Below are positions 22,931 through 35,253 of a DNA stretch of 64,000 bases, in pieces. Source of the DNA: Megalobrama amblycephala (lineage: Eukaryota; Chordata; Actinopteri; Cypriniformes; Xenocyprididae). Numbering within the stretch: position 1 is the stretch's first letter; every line of letters starts with the position of its first letter. Under the pieces are notes generated by a model that saw only the letters and a program-made list of their open reading frames with translations, was not told where the DNA came from and ran no database searches. The stretch spans positions 3,200,001 through 3,264,000 of the forward strand of contig NC_063061.1 in assembly GCF_018812025.1 (NCBI RefSeq). Direction: 5' to 3'. Made by a program: the position numbers and the translations under genes.

Positions 22931-24100
22931 TACCGGTCAAAAATGTGGAATAATTAAGATTTTGTAATGTTTTGTAAAGTCTCTCTCATTTAGGCTGCAT
23001 GTATTATTACAATATTATTACAATTTAAAAGAACTGTTTTCTATTTGAATATATTTTAAAATGTAATTTATTCATGTGATGGCAAAGCATCATTACGCCA
23101 GTCTTCAGTGTCACGTGATCCTTCACAAATCATTCTAATATGATGATTTTCTCAACATTTGTTATCAATATCAGTGTTGAAAACAGTTGTGCTGCTTCAT
23201 TCCATTCAAAAGTTTAAGATTTTAAAAATTAAAAAAAAAGTGACAGTAAAGACATTTGACAAGTACGGAAGAGGATTAGGGCCAAGCAATAATAAAAAAA
23301 TAAAACCATCTCGAGATTAAAGTTGTTAAATTTCGAGAAAAAAGTCGAAATAAAATTTAAGTCATTAAATTAACTAATTTATTCTCGTAATTTAACAAAT
23401 TTGTTCTCGTAATTTAACGACTTTTTTCTCGTAATTTAATGACTTTATTCTCGTAATTTAATGACTTTATTCTCAACATTTTATCTCGACCTTTCTCGAA
23501 ATTTAACGAGTTTGTTCTCGTAATTTAACGACTTTTTTCTCGTAATTTAATGACTTTATTCTCAAAATTTTATCTCGACTTTTTTCTCAAAATGTAACGA
23601 AATTTTTTTCATAATTTAACGAATTTGTTCTTGTAATTTAACGACGTTTTTCTCGTAATTTAACGACTTTTTTCTCAACATTTTATTTCAACTTTTTTCT
23701 CAAAATTTAATGAGTTTTTTTCTCGTAATTTAACGAGTTTATTTTCAACATTTTATCTCGACTTTTTTCTTGAAATTTAACGAGTTTTTTCTCGTAATTT
23801 AATGAGTTTATTCTCAACATTTTATCTCGATTTTTTTCTCAAAATTTAACAACATTTTTCTCATAATTTAACGAATTTGTTCTCGTAATTTAACGACTTT
23901 TTTCTCAACGTTTTATGTCAACTTTTTTTCTCAAAATTTAACGAGTTTTTTTCTCAAAATTTAACAACTTTAATCTCCAGATGGTTTTATTTTTTTATTA
24001 TTGCTTGGCCCTAATCCTCTTCCGTAGAAAAGTTATAAAAGCTTTCTATTTCGAATAAATGCTTTTGAACTACTGCAAAAAAAAAAAAAAAAAAAGTAAT
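22931..24100 (+). repeat. Old interspersed repeat family R3, interrupted
   Basis: From ACCGGTCAAAAATGTGG onward the sequence matches the segment near 63440-63830, sharing TATTACAATTTAAAA, GTCTTCAGTGTCAC and GATCCTTCA. It ends in a poly-A-like run near 24077. The tail AGTGACAGTAAAGACATTTG is cut by the element at 23264-24026, so R3 inserted first. Confidence 0.6.
23264..24026. mobile_element. Element with inverted ends and an internal tandem repeat
   Basis: The ends are long and nearly perfect inverted repeats: TACGGAAGAGGATTAGGGCC on the left pairs with GGCCCTAATCCTCTTCCGTA on the right, continuing for about 50 bases. TA at both outer edges may be the target duplication. The whole interior is a variable tandem array built from about 20-base words of the form TCTCGTAATTTAACGACTTT and TTCTCAACATTTTATCTCGA. 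No coding region is present. Confidence 0.75.
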
Positions 24101-24268
24101 ACTGCATTACCTTGACTTCTTATGTAAACCTAAACAAAAATAATGGCAGTACAACAAATACTGCATTGATGCATAAATTATTTAAAATTGAAATAATATA
24201 TTTAAAAAAACCCCCATCAAATTACAGTAATAACAATGTGATTTTTTTTCACACTATGAGAATTGGGG

Positions 24269-24466
24269 TACACTGTAAAGAAGAACTGTTAGTTTAACTT
24301 AAAAAAGGTTGCCTTAAAACTTTGAGTTAATACAATGAAGCGATTGGTTTAATCAACAGAAACTCAAAATATTATGTTATCTGAATCAAATTGATTATCT
24401 AAGTTGATTTGAAAAAATAAAAATATGTTGTTATAACAAATCATGAAAATTATTTTTTACAGTGTT
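24269..24466. mobile_element. TACACTGTAAA-type MITE, short copy B
   Basis: It begins TACACTGTAAAGAAG and ends TTTTTTACAGTGTT. The interior matches 17503-17708. Non-coding, about 198 bp. Confidence 0.72.
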
Positions 24467-25429
24467 GAAATTTTTTTTTGTAAAATCTCCATATTTGGCA
24501 GATTCCTTTATCAAAAGAATTTTACAGTGCATTAAATCTGTTCCTTTTATCAGCACATATGTGGCCCAAACAAGTTCTTAACAGATTTCACTCTTCAGTA
24601 TGACTGAACAAATTTCAGCGTTTGACGGATTGCATTGCATGTGCTCTGCTCTGTGTCTTCACTAATGCAAAACACCTTTGTAATGTAAAAAATGTAAAAC
24701 AGTCTCAAGCCTTCCTCTTCCTCCCCTTGTAATCCATCTCACAGCCTCTCGTGTCTTCCTGCGCTCCCCCTCCTCTTGGAGAGGCAAAGAGTTAGTGGCT
24801 GATAAGGGTGATGTCATACCTCCGCTTCCTGGGGATGTGAGTAACTGTATATGCTGTGCTGAGGGGCACGGTGGGGAAACCTCGCCAGAGCACAAGAGCT
24901 TCGAACACACACACACACAACTCCATGAATCCCGTGTCCACCTCCATTTCGAAGCTTTTCAGAATATTTCATGCTCAAACATCCTGTTTGTCTCAAGATG
25001 CAAACACAAATGCAGATGCACAGACTGTTTGGTGAAAATCTCTTTCTCTCTCTTTTGGTTCATGGAGTGATTTTGCTTTTTTATGTCATACAAAGATGTG
25101 GTATTACAACAAGATCTCGTTATTATTTGCAGGTTTTTAGATACTGTCCATATGCTTATATTGTACAAATCACTGTTTAACAGCGGAACTGCACTGATCC
25201 TATTGGTTATTATACTTTCCTACCTATCCCTCTTTCCTTTTAACATTAACATGAAATACAACTGTTCCAATTTACATTCTTAATGCAAATTTCTGGTCTG
25301 GCCTTCATCATGTATTCCAAAAGGGAACAAATATTTTAATAAAATTTGTATAATTTCATTTTCGTAATGTGTTTATAAAACTTATTTTGTTCTGAATCTA
25401 AAACAGTAGAGCATGGCGCTACCAATATA
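24467..25429. other. Non-genic sequence
   Basis: No supported gene. A short (AC)n run lies near 24905-24920, and the reading frames across 24.7-25.2 kb have no recognisable domain. Confidence 0.4.
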
Positions 25430-25431
25430 TA

Positions 25432-26631
25432 CACTATATTGCCAAAAGTATTGGGACACCCCTCCAAATCATTGAATTCAGGTGTTCCAATCACTTCCAT
25501 GGCCACAGGTGTATAAAATCAAGCACCTAGGCATGCAGACTGCTTCTACAAACATTTGTGAAAGAATGAGTCGCTCTCAGGAGCTCAGTGAATTCAAGCG
25601 TGGTACAGTGATAGGTTGCCACCTGTGCAATAAATCCATTCGTGAAATTTCCTCACTACTAAATATTCCACGGTCACCTGTTAGTGGTATCATAACAAAG
25701 TGGAAGCAATTGGGAACAACAGCAACTCAGCCACGAAGTGATAGGCCACGTAAAATCACAGAGTGCGCAGAAGTCACCAACTTTCTGCAGAGTCAATAGC
25801 TACAGACCTCCAAACTTCATGTGGCCTTCAGATTCAAGAACAGTGTTTAGAGAGCTTCATGGAATGGGTTTCCATGGCCGAGCAGCTGCATCCAAGACTT
25901 ACATCACCAAGTGCAATGCAAAGGGTTGGCTGCAGTGGTGTAAAGCACACCGCCACTGGACTCTAGAGCAGTGGAGACGTGTTCTCTGGAGTGACGAATC
26001 ACGCTTCTCTGTCTGGCAATCTGATGGACGAGTCTGGGTTTGGTGGTTGCCAGGAGAACGGTACTTGCCTGACTGCATTGTGTGTAAAGTGTAAAGTTTG
26101 GTGGAGGGGGATTATGGGGTTGTTTTTCAGGGGTTGGGCTTGAACCCTTAGTTCCAGTGAAAGGAACTCTTAATGCTTCAGCATACCAAGACATTTTGGA
26201 CAATTTCATGCTCCCAACTTTGTGGGAACAGTTTGGGGATGGCCCCTTCCTGTTCCAACATGACTGCGCACCAGTGCACAAAGCAAGGTCCATAAAGACA
26301 TGGATGAGTGAGTTTGGTGTGGAGGAACTTGACTGGCCTGCACTTCAACCCGATAGAACACCTTTGGGATGAATTAGAGCGGAGAATGTGAGCCAGGCCT
26401 TCTGACCAACATCACTGCCTGACCTCACAAATGAGCTTCTAGAAGAATGGTCAAAAATTCCCATAAACACACTCCTAAACCTTGTGGAAAGCCTTCCCAG
26501 AAGAATTGAAGCTGTAATAGCTGCAAAGGGTGGGCCAACTCCATAATAAACCCTACGGATTAAGAATGGGATGTCATTAAAGTTCATGTGCACATAAAGG
26601 AAGGCGTTCCAAAACTTTTGGCAATATAGTG
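25432..26631 (+). mobile_element. Tc1-like transposon, 1200 bp
   Basis: The inverted ends CACTATATTGCCAAAAGT and ACTTTTGGCAATATAGTG are flanked by TA on both sides (25430-25431 and 26632-26633), the Tc1/mariner target. The size matches the family. The element contains a broken transposase gene on the plus strand, described separately. Confidence 0.9.
25566..26546 (+). pseudogene. Tc1-like transposase, inactivated
   Basis: The reading frame starts at the ATG at 25566 with the N-terminal helix-turn-helix region (SRSQELSEFKRGTVIGCHLC, then KSIREISSLLNIPRSPVSGI), which binds the transposon ends in this family. It then changes frame near 25.79 kb and again near 26.09 kb. The DDE catalytic core is recognisable in pieces: [12 protein letters not shown] holds the first Asp, and [19 protein letters not shown] holds the second. 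The glutamate region [11 protein letters not shown] appears in another frame after a small deletion near 26350. The internal stops and frame changes mean no functional transposase is made. Confidence 0.85.
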
Positions 26632-26659
26632 TATATAGTTTTTTTTTTTTTTTTTTTTT

Positions 26660-27817
26660 TTTAATTAATTGACAGTCTTTTATATATATATATATATATA
26701 TAATATAATTAACTAATTAATCGCACATTTTCTGTAATTAACTGTGATTAATTGCACCTAACCTTACATATTATAATGTAAATTATATATGTATATTTTT
26801 ATTTTTTAATACTTTCACATTGAATCTCCAAAATATTTTAAATATTTGTTTAATGACATCTTCTTACTAAATACTGTGATTTATTTATTTGGCTTTAAAA
26901 AATATAACAAATTTTTATTTAACAATCTTTATATAAACCCATTGTAATAAATGTCACCTTTAGCTTTAATATATGCCTTTAATATATCAAGGCTCAATGC
27001 TAAGAATTTTTTTCTACTGGTCCAGTCGGGTCGATTTTTACCTGCCCTGCTAAAATGCACAAAAAAAGTTTTTGTTTGTGCTTTAAGATTTTCAAGAGAA
27101 GTGAGTGATTTTTCTCTTTGTCTGAAGCAGGTTTATTAGGCTGCTGTCACTTTAAAACCTGACACCCATGACACGGCTCTGTCACACATCCCATTTTCTC
27201 ACAACTCTTTATGTTCATTTAACACTTTTTAACTAATTTAGACTATACTGACAAGGATACTTATGAAAGCTTGTTTCCGCCACTGAATAAAATGTAAAAA
27301 AAGGTATAATTGCAACTTTTTTATCTTGCAATTCTGACATTTTTCCGCCCAGAGTTGCGAGATATAAAGTCACAATTGTGAGATATAAAATAAGAATTGT
27401 GAGATATAAAATCAGAATTGTGAGATATAAAGTCGCAATTACGTTATAAATTCGGAATTGCAAGATATAAAGTCGCAATTGCCTTATAAAGTCAGAAATG
27501 GACTTTATAACTTGCCATTGCACATTTATATCTTGCAATTCTGATAAAAGACGTCAGTATTTCTCACACTTTTGAGTTTATATCTTGCAATTCTGACTTT
27601 ATTTATCACACTTTTGAGTTTATATCTCGCAATTCTGACTGTATTCCTTGCAATTGCAAGTTTATAACTTGCAATTGTGAGAAAAAAGTCAGAATTGTGA
27701 GGGAAAAAAATGAATGATAGCATGCTCATATACTCATACACAGCCAAATGGATGACAGAAAAAAACTCATGCTGCATTAATTGCTTTAAATATTTTTAAC
27801 ATGTTGAAATGACAGCC
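26660..27817. mobile_element. hAT-like repeat family R2, long copy with inserted minisatellite
   Basis: The left part has TTAATCGCACATTTTCTGTA and GTGATTAATTGCACC. The right end is GTTGAAATGACAGCCCT, close to the GGGCTGTCA terminus of a fish hAT group. The right half matches 21540-21922 but is interrupted by the repeat block at 27280-27712. AT-rich microsatellites at 26682-26702 and 27821-27850 flank it. No transposase domain is visible. Confidence 0.5.
27280..27712. repeat. Minisatellite that switches orientation
   Basis: Imperfect units of about 20 bases such as TTGTGAGATATAAAGTC run in one orientation to about 27490. They then appear reversed, as ATATCTTGCAATTCTGACTT, to about 27660. The block as a whole can fold back on itself. 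Confidence 0.7.
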
Positions 27818-27820
27818 CTA

Positions 27821-27858
27821 TTATATATATATATATATATAATATATATATATTCCCA

Positions 27859-27900
<42 letters not shown>
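27821..27900. repeat. (AT)n and (CT)n microsatellites
   Basis: About 30 bases of alternating TA are followed at 27861-27900 by about 20 CT units. Confidence 0.95.
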
Positions 27901-27902
<2 letters not shown>

Positions 27903-28980
27903 AATATCCTGTTTCATTTACATCACAATACGGAAGTAAAATAGCCTTCCGAATAACATGTCATGTTTACTTTGAGCCCAACACCTGAATTACCAGTTAT
28001 CCTCTACATTCCTCTCTTTCTACTTACACAATTCTCTGGTTCATGTCATAAAAGGAGGCATAAAACAATTCCTTTTGTCACTGTCAAATGAAAACCTAAG
28101 CCCTTTTAAGAGTGTAAACTGATATTTCCCCATTTATGGTACGGAAACGTGAGTCTACATGTGTCTGTCAGCAAGCTGTCCTGTGCCAAGTATCTCTTTC
28201 CTGTAAGAGATTACTGTCTTGGAGGTTTGCTATGTAGGTTTAAAAAGATCAGGATGTGGTCCATCTTGTAATTTACACCATGAGAAAAAAAAACAAGCAA
28301 CGAGCAAAGTTGCTCACAATGGACAACCAGCAGAATGTAAGTCGTTTAAAACTCAGTGTTTCTCTCTTGAGAATATCTCGAGTCAATCGTGTGTGTGATT
28401 TAAAGAGTGAATGGACAGAAATTCTGCTCCTCACAAACTTTCACCCACATCCTTTTAATTCCACTTGCATACAAAGACGCAGGCGAGCAGTGATGTGTGA
28501 GCTCGCCTCCGCTGGCGGGGCCCCAAAGGCTGCTGTTCTTCTCTAGTCTACCGTGGAACTGCTCCTTTCACCGGCTCCAAAGGGACCTCTGATTAGAAAT
28601 CCTTCTCTGCCACTGAATCTCCTGTCCTCCTCTCGCTGTGGAGTCTGACAGAAAGACGGAACTGAACAGAAGCTAACACAAGGACAAAGCAAACATTTAG
28701 TTTCATGAGCCATGTCTTCACTGGCCTGGGTTTATTGGGTTCTTTCCGATGATTCTGACATTATCATAGGTTACAGCAATATATATAAAGAAACCTATAT
28801 TGAAAATTTAAAATGTAAACTGGCTTAAGAATAGTGTTAGAATTAGGCAAGCTTGTTTTAATTTGGTTCTCAATCAGAACAGCTTTGCAGGACACTCAAT
28901 GCGTGACTTGTTTTCTCGAGCACAGCTGACGGAATCAACATCGCCATAGATGCACGAAAGAAAAGACCAATCACAATTCA
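27901..28980. other. Non-genic sequence
   Basis: No supported coding region. The 96-codon frame at 28256-28546 has no domain and no neighbouring exon signals. Confidence 0.4.
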
Positions 28981-28984
28981 GTAT

Positions 28985-29535
28985 GCGAATAAATAGTGGA
29001 AGCTATGAAACCTTTGCGAATCATTTTGAAGCGGTGATTCGAAGCTCGTATTAAACTACCAAAGGCTTTTTTACATGTCATAGCTGTTTCGAAATGATTT
29101 GAAATTTCAATTTCGCCACTAGGGGTGATCTCATGAACCAGTGTCTATATATTGTATGATTTTTACTTGATCTCGGTTCAATATTATAAATTTTATGTAT
29201 AATACAAAGGAAGAGTTGTATTTAAAAGTCTCTCATTGGTCTGCTTAACCAAGCTCTCCATAAAACAGACAAAACAAGCCCTACAATTAAATAAAATATC
29301 ACATACTATTTATTAATAGCATTTAATTGATTACACTTTCAATAAAACATTTGCAATTGGTTTGAAAAAGGTGTTATAAAATGTTTAGATGTTGTAAAAA
29401 AAACAACAACAAAAAAAAGACACTTACACCATTATGACCAGCAGAGTTCACTAGTGTGTGGCGCTTTGAAACGGTGAATCATTTTGCGAAGCAATTGGTT
29501 CGATTGATTCAAAGTTTCGAAAAGCTTAATTTCTC
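28985..29535. repeat. Possible interspersed element with inverted ends
   Basis: GCGAATCATTTTGAAGCGGT near 29015 and its relatives at 29465-29520 (AAACGGTGAATCATTTTGCG and TTCGATTGATTCAAAGTTTC) suggest related ends of a degraded element. The boundaries are not fixed. Confidence 0.35.
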
Positions 29536-29666
29536 GCATCACTGCTAATAAATACAAGAGAGAAGACCAATTGCAATTAAGTATGCAAATCTTACAACAA
29601 TAACACTGTCGGTTAGATTTTGAATGCAGATGTTACGAAGCCAGACATGGTTCTGGGTCAACATAT

Positions 29667-29860
29667 TTTGTTGATCCTGGAACAACATTCCTGTCCAAAA
29701 ATGTAGTCCTAACCATATCCCTACCCCTAAAATCAGAGGGAAATGACAGGTGAATAACACTGAAGCACCTAACCCTGGCTGTAAGCCTAAATTTGACAAT
29801 CTGTAAACTTATCCCTCAAGTCTGATTGGTTGATTGGAATGTTGTTCCAGGATCAACAAA
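29667..29860. mobile_element. Short MITE
   Basis: The inverted ends are TTTGTTGATCCTGGAACAAC with ATTCC on the left and GGAAT with GTTGTTCCAGGATCAACAAA on the right. The 194-bp interior is non-coding and has the CCTACCCCTAAAATCAGA-type words common in cyprinid MITEs. Confidence 0.7.
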
Positions 29861-31500
29861 GATGATGATCCAAAACATGTTCGACTTTGTGAAATCGCAT
29901 TCATAGTCAGCATAGGGTTGCAAAAAGGCAGAAATAAAAGCACTGGATCTATTTGAAAGGAGTTTTCTTTAATCAAAATAAACTCAAAATTACACTTCTT
30001 CAGGCTATCTGGAAACAAAAACAAAAGAAACAGAACAACACCTACTGTGAGACAAGATCAGACAAAGAACAACTGAAACTGAGGCCTATATATACACACA
30101 GGTAAACACTAGGGACTAAACAAGATAATTAACAAGACACAGGTGGAACACATGAGGGCAAATGAGTGCAAAAACTATGGCAACAGATGAACATGAACAA
30201 AGAAAACACAGGAGACTGAACTGAGAACAGTGCAAAACTAACTGTTTATGCATTTTGGCCGTTCATTTACACGATAACAGCGTTTTGGGAGCCTGAAAAC
30301 GCAAACTTTTAAAAACTGGATACTGTTATCAACTCCATGTTAACTACAAAAACGTGAATTTGTGAAAACGGTTACATCAAGCGTTACGTGTTTATAGGCG
30401 CATAGTGTTTGTTTACAAAGTGACATCGCCAACTACTGGCCTGGCAGCAGAATACAGGGTTTTTAGTCATTTTCACGGATCAGTGTGATCGTTTTGACAA
30501 CGTTGTCGTCTGTAAGTGGAAAACGCAAAGGAAAAACGTTTCCTTTTGTAGTACATTGCCCTGTGAACATACCTCAAAGTCCAACTGAAGCAAAACACAA
30601 ACACAGACCAGACGTGACAGTAGAACTTAAACTTTAAAGTATATAGTTTATGAAAAGCAAATATGCAGTGCACTGAAAATCATCAGAAAATCTCTAAAAT
30701 AAACCACTGAATGTAGTCAAGCTGAATTAATAAGGAAAAATATGGAGAGCAAGAAATAGAAATAGATTAGAAAAAATGCTTGTATATTGCTTAAATATAT
30801 TGTTTATTGTTATAAATTTTATTTATAATTTATTTACATTTTGTTTTAGGTAAGAAATAATGTGATTAATATATATAAAATAATATATATATAAAAAGAA
30901 AATCAATTTTGCAAATATTGCATTGATGCAAACACTGACAGTTACTATTTGAAGTATGTTACATTTATTTTTCAAAAATTGCACACAGATTTGATAATCT
31001 TATCTATAAAATTATCTACAAAACAATTTGGATGGAGTTTAAGATGAATTAATTGCAGTAAATTGTAGAGAAGAAGAATAAAAAGATACGCCTTCTCAGT
31101 ATTGTAAAAACAAACAGTCACAGAGGAGTAAAACGAAAAAGATTACTGAAAGGAAAAGTACGGCGCACGGTTAGACAAATAGGGAGAAAGAGATCTCTCG
31201 GGATACAGGGACAGCTCATCTCTCACACAGATCTGTGTCCGGAGCTCTCAGACACTTCCAGACAGGAAGCGACACGTCTCCCCTGACGACTCCTTAAAGG
31301 GCCCTGCCAGAATACGGCCAGTAAGCCTGAAAATCCTCTCTAACCACCTCTTACCACACCCACTGCAGCTCTAAGGCACCTTTATTACACTCCCAGCAGC
31401 CTGTCCTACCAGAAATGAACTCTGCCAACAACACCTGCAGGTTTCCTGACCAACCCATTACTGCGAATGCATTTACATACACAGGCCTAGCATTTTCTGT
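29861..31500. other. Non-genic sequence
   Basis: No gene is supported. Around 30240-30420 there are motifs (ACGATAACAGCGTTTTGG, AAAACGTGAATTTGTGAAAA) resembling a degraded DNA element. The 31150-31430 part is unique and GC-balanced. Confidence 0.35.
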
Positions 31501-31502
31501 TC

Positions 31503-31741
31503 TTAAAGGGATATTTCACCCAAAAATGAAACTTATCCAAAGCGTTACTCACCCTCAAGCCATCCTAGGTGTATATGACTATATTCTTTCAGACGAACAC
31601 AATCTGAGTTATATCCTGGTTATATCCTGATTTTTAAGACCAAAAAAGCACATCCAACCATCATAAAAGTAATCCATACTGCTCCAGAAGGACTTCTGAA
31701 GCGAAGTGATGGGTTTTTGTATCCATATTTAAAACTTTCCC
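31503..31741. repeat. AAAGGGATAGTTCACCC-family element fragment
   Basis: It starts TTAAAGGGATATTTCACCCA and continues with ACTCACCCTCAAGCCATCC, the hallmark left end of one of the commonest cyprinid repeats. The right end is interrupted by the MITE at 31742-31828 and is not resolved. Confidence 0.55.
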
Positions 31742-31828
31742 TGTTGAAAAAACCAGCATATGCTCAAAGCTCAAACCAGCTTCCATGCTTCAAAACATAC
31801 CTAACCAGCATATGCTGTTTTTTCAACA
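31742..31828. mobile_element. 87-bp MITE nested in the preceding repeat
   Basis: The inverted ends TGTTGAAAAAACCAGCATAT and ATATGCTGTTTTTTCAACA leave an interior of under 50 bases. It is almost a perfect hairpin. Confidence 0.75.
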
Positions 31829-33890
31829 TGGTTATAAACTATAATAACAAGCTTCCAGCAGACAGCTGTACATTTCAATTTTTGGTGTCGTGACAACAAG
31901 CCTAATTACTATTCGGTGATGTGCTGCCATGATTAAATGACACATATAATTAATGTGGTTTAAGATTTTGTTTATATCACCCACCCCTAAGCAGACCTGA
32001 TGACTGTCAGTGTTCAGACTTGCCACGCTTTTTTCCCTTATCACATATTTTAGTAATCATCATAAATTAGGTATCATTCAAAAGCTAAAACAATCAAAAT
32101 TCATCATTTGAAAATTTGACATTCCGTTTCCATGGAAACTGTACTTTAAATCCTTTTAGCAGGCTCCTGCTATTTTGTATTCAAATCTTTTTCTAATCTT
32201 GACAAAATGTTGTTGGAAAGGTCCGAGATTCACGGTTTCAACCACTGTTTTCTTATAGAAGTGATATTGTGACAGAAATGTATTAATTTATGATATGAAC
32301 ACATCATGTGGGTGTCTCACTGTGGCTAATTTTGGTATAACGCCTGAACAAAATCTCATAGGAACCTCAATTTTTGTGATATCAACTTCAAATTTGGAAC
32401 ACAGCTTGGTTAGACATTGATTTGATTTTATAACAATGTTAAAGTCCAAATTATTGTGTAAAATATATATTTTGTATATAATATAAAAGTTTAGTACAGT
32501 ACATTTGCAGTTACAGTAAACCTAAAATGAACTGTTTTACACTTTCATGTTTTCGAAGTGCTTTCACTTCACAAAAAGAGGTCTGTATTCATGAATTACA
32601 ACCATTCAAGTTCAGATAATTCATAATTCATGGGGGTAACAGTTAACAGGTCAACTGAAAAATTTATTGAAAGTCATGTCACATTTATAGTATAAAAGAC
32701 ATAATACATAGTATATGCAAAATATATTTAGTCCCCTAGTGTGCAAGCCAAGACAACTGTGGCAAGGAAGGAAAAGCTCTTAATGTTGGATAATGGAGAA
32801 AAAAACATTTGGTGAAACCAGGCTACACCAGGAGACCATTTCTCCTGGCTATATATAGTGTGTAATATTAGCATATTAATATGGTGTATTTATATTATAT
32901 TATATTGTGTTGTGTCATGTCCTGTGCTGCTTTTAGGATTCTGTGAAAGAATGTTACTCTTTTTGTGTAATGTCACACTAATCTACTTTTATAAGAACTA
33001 CATGCGTCTATCCTCTCAGGAAGCTACCGATTATCTGTCCTAAAATTAGGACTTTGGTCATCAGGGACTTTTAGGGTCGGGGGAGTGCGTGGCTTCACTC
33101 GAGACATTCCGTCCACAGGAAGCTACTCCGTGCCTCCTGCGCTCGACCTGATCCACTCCCACATTGAGACAATGGGCCGCTTCAAAAAGACTTATTTGTT
33201 TGGACATTCCTGTGAATAAGGGAATAATTACAGCAGCTCTCCTGCTCTTTCACAAGAGAGGATACAGCTCAAAAAGAGGCAATGAATGAAGGACAAAAAA
33301 GAATGGGTGTGTGTATACATATATAAGTGTGTGTGTATCCTGCAGCATTGACATCGTAAAGGGAAGGAGAAGGGTTATACTTGGTATGTGAGGCATTCAC
33401 CATAAATAGGGCCACGACTCAGTGGTTTTTGTTTGTTGTTAGGTTAGACAGCGGCTATTTTAATTCCAATGGGATTCTATCTAGAGAATGGCTGGAAAAG
33501 GAAAAAGGAAGTGATGATGGATGTTAAACCAACAACATCCAGAGGCCACATTTTTTATAGCTGATGGGTCTTCTGATGTGTTTTTATGTGGAAAAAGGTG
33601 GGTGCGCATGTTACGCGCTGCCTTCTAAAAAGAGATTTTTATTTTTTTTATCTATGAGAAGAACATTAAAGGCATAGCTCACACAGTTATGGAAATTATG
33701 AAGACTATCTGTTTAAATTTCCTCACACAATGCTTCTGTATTTCCTCAGTAGACTTTGAAATATACCACACATATTGTATGTACAAAGTTTACAGGTATG
33801 TACCAATTTTATGATACTTTTGAAGTGATTTTGGTCATGTTTGGAGTTTGGTCACCATTCACTTTCGTTGTAAAAGAGCACCCTGTTATG
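31829..33890. other. Non-genic sequence
   Basis: No coding region is supported. The stretch at 33060-33260 is unique and balanced in composition, unlike the AT-rich sequence around it, and is a candidate regulatory element. Confidence 0.35.
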
Positions 33891-33891
33891 T

Positions 33892-33960
33892 TAGGTTCTC
33901 AACTGGGTTGGCCATGGGACCCACATTTTCCCAAGGTCAATAAGCCGCGACCCACTTTTT
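33892..33960 (+). repeat. hAT/Charlie-like terminus
   Basis: GGTTCTCAACTGGGTTGGCC with downstream CCGCGACCCAC resembles the CAGTGGTTCTCAACTGG-type end of hAT elements. A similar end in opposite orientation is at 45914-45955. Whether they bound one element is uncertain. Confidence 0.45.
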
Positions 33961-35012
33961 TTTAGGAATTTATATATATTAACATAAGTGTGTTAATTAA
34001 CATAAACATAAATTGTAAGAATATGACTAATACTGATTAATAAACAGTAGAATAGGCCTATCCACCTTATTCCTACGCCCCATGACGCGAATTATGGGTG
34101 TAACTTCCGTTAAGCTGTAAACAGTCAGTGAAAGACTCGCTCTATGAACGCAATAATACGTTAAAAATGGGTACAATGAGATGACATTATTCTACTCACC
34201 CTTCAACCATCGAACATTACAAGGACATGTGTAAAAGTGTGTAAAGTGTAAAAGCATCAGGCCATGAAAAAGTGCGATTCTTCCCACAGCAATAACGGAC
34301 GGGTTAATATAACTATAGTGATATATATCTGTATTATGTAATATATGTTCCTTAATAAAAAATGTTCATGAACTTTAGCATTGCGTGATACTATTTCAAA
34401 GTGATTTCCATCATTTTTACATATAATAAATTGTATTTACCTGTGAAAACAAACCTGGAAAGGCTTTGAGGAGAAAAACGAGAGATTCTTCGTTCATTCC
34501 AGTGAATTATTAATGGGATACATCATAAATTATATCGGGAGAACAGACCACAAATGTGCAGTATATGTTGTCCTTTTGGAATGCAAAGGGACAAAAGAAA
34601 ATAATCACGAGGATAGAAAGCAGCGACTGAAGAGCTCTTGCCATAGATATTCTTGTTATAACATGTTACGTTAAAATACCAAACGTTACGTTATTCTCAT
34701 GATGTCTGAAAATAAAACATGAAAAAATCAGTCAAACTGACGGATAAGCTTTATTTGTAAGGCAACCTTATGATTTGAAACATTAGTTTCAGTCGTTTTA
34801 AATGGAAGTTCCCCAAACCAGAAGAGCAACCCATAATTCGAAATGCAGTAGGCTAGCCAGGTATTACATAGCAGTCCCAAAGTAGCTTTTGTTAATACAA
34901 TAAAGTTGGTAATCTTGGCATGAGCCGCCACAGTCATTTAAAAATATACAAAATAACACAAAGTGAGAATAAATTTTGGTGTTAAGGAAACAACAGTTAC
35001 CATGTTGAATAC
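33961..35012. other. Left flank of the giant palindrome
   Basis: AT-rich sequence with no recognised gene. It has no match on the right side of the palindrome, so the mirror symmetry begins at about 35009-35013. Confidence 0.4.
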
Positions 35013-35115
35013 CGCAGTAAAGATAGTTTGCGGTTTGATATTCAGATTTCTTTTGGCTATAAATACGCAGTGCGCTGTCATAGACATGCAAATAATACCG
35101 AATATCGTTCTCCAT
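34864..35115 (-). other. Outward-facing short reading frame at the left palindrome end
   Basis: An ATG at 35113-35115 on the minus strand opens a frame reading MENDIRYYLHVYDSALRIYS and onwards to LYCG. It is the same as the frame at 43752 on the plus strand up to the point where the palindrome ends. It then continues into unrelated flanking DNA for a total of 83 codons. I recognise no domain. It could be a relic first exon (a GT dinucleotide follows GCG at the divergence point) or chance. Confidence 0.35.
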
Positions 35116-35253
35116 GATTTGTGAATTAAGGTGACGCTGTCCTTTGGGCCGAAATCAGGGGTTTTTTTCGTAGCGACTCTTAATTTTATAATGGCTATAG
35201 CTCCAAATGTTGGACACTTAGAGGAATGAAACTGGTGTCATCTTCACCAGCTT

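Noticed and set aside
28256..28546. 96-codon plus-strand frame
   Set aside because: No domain, no conserved start context and no neighbouring exon.
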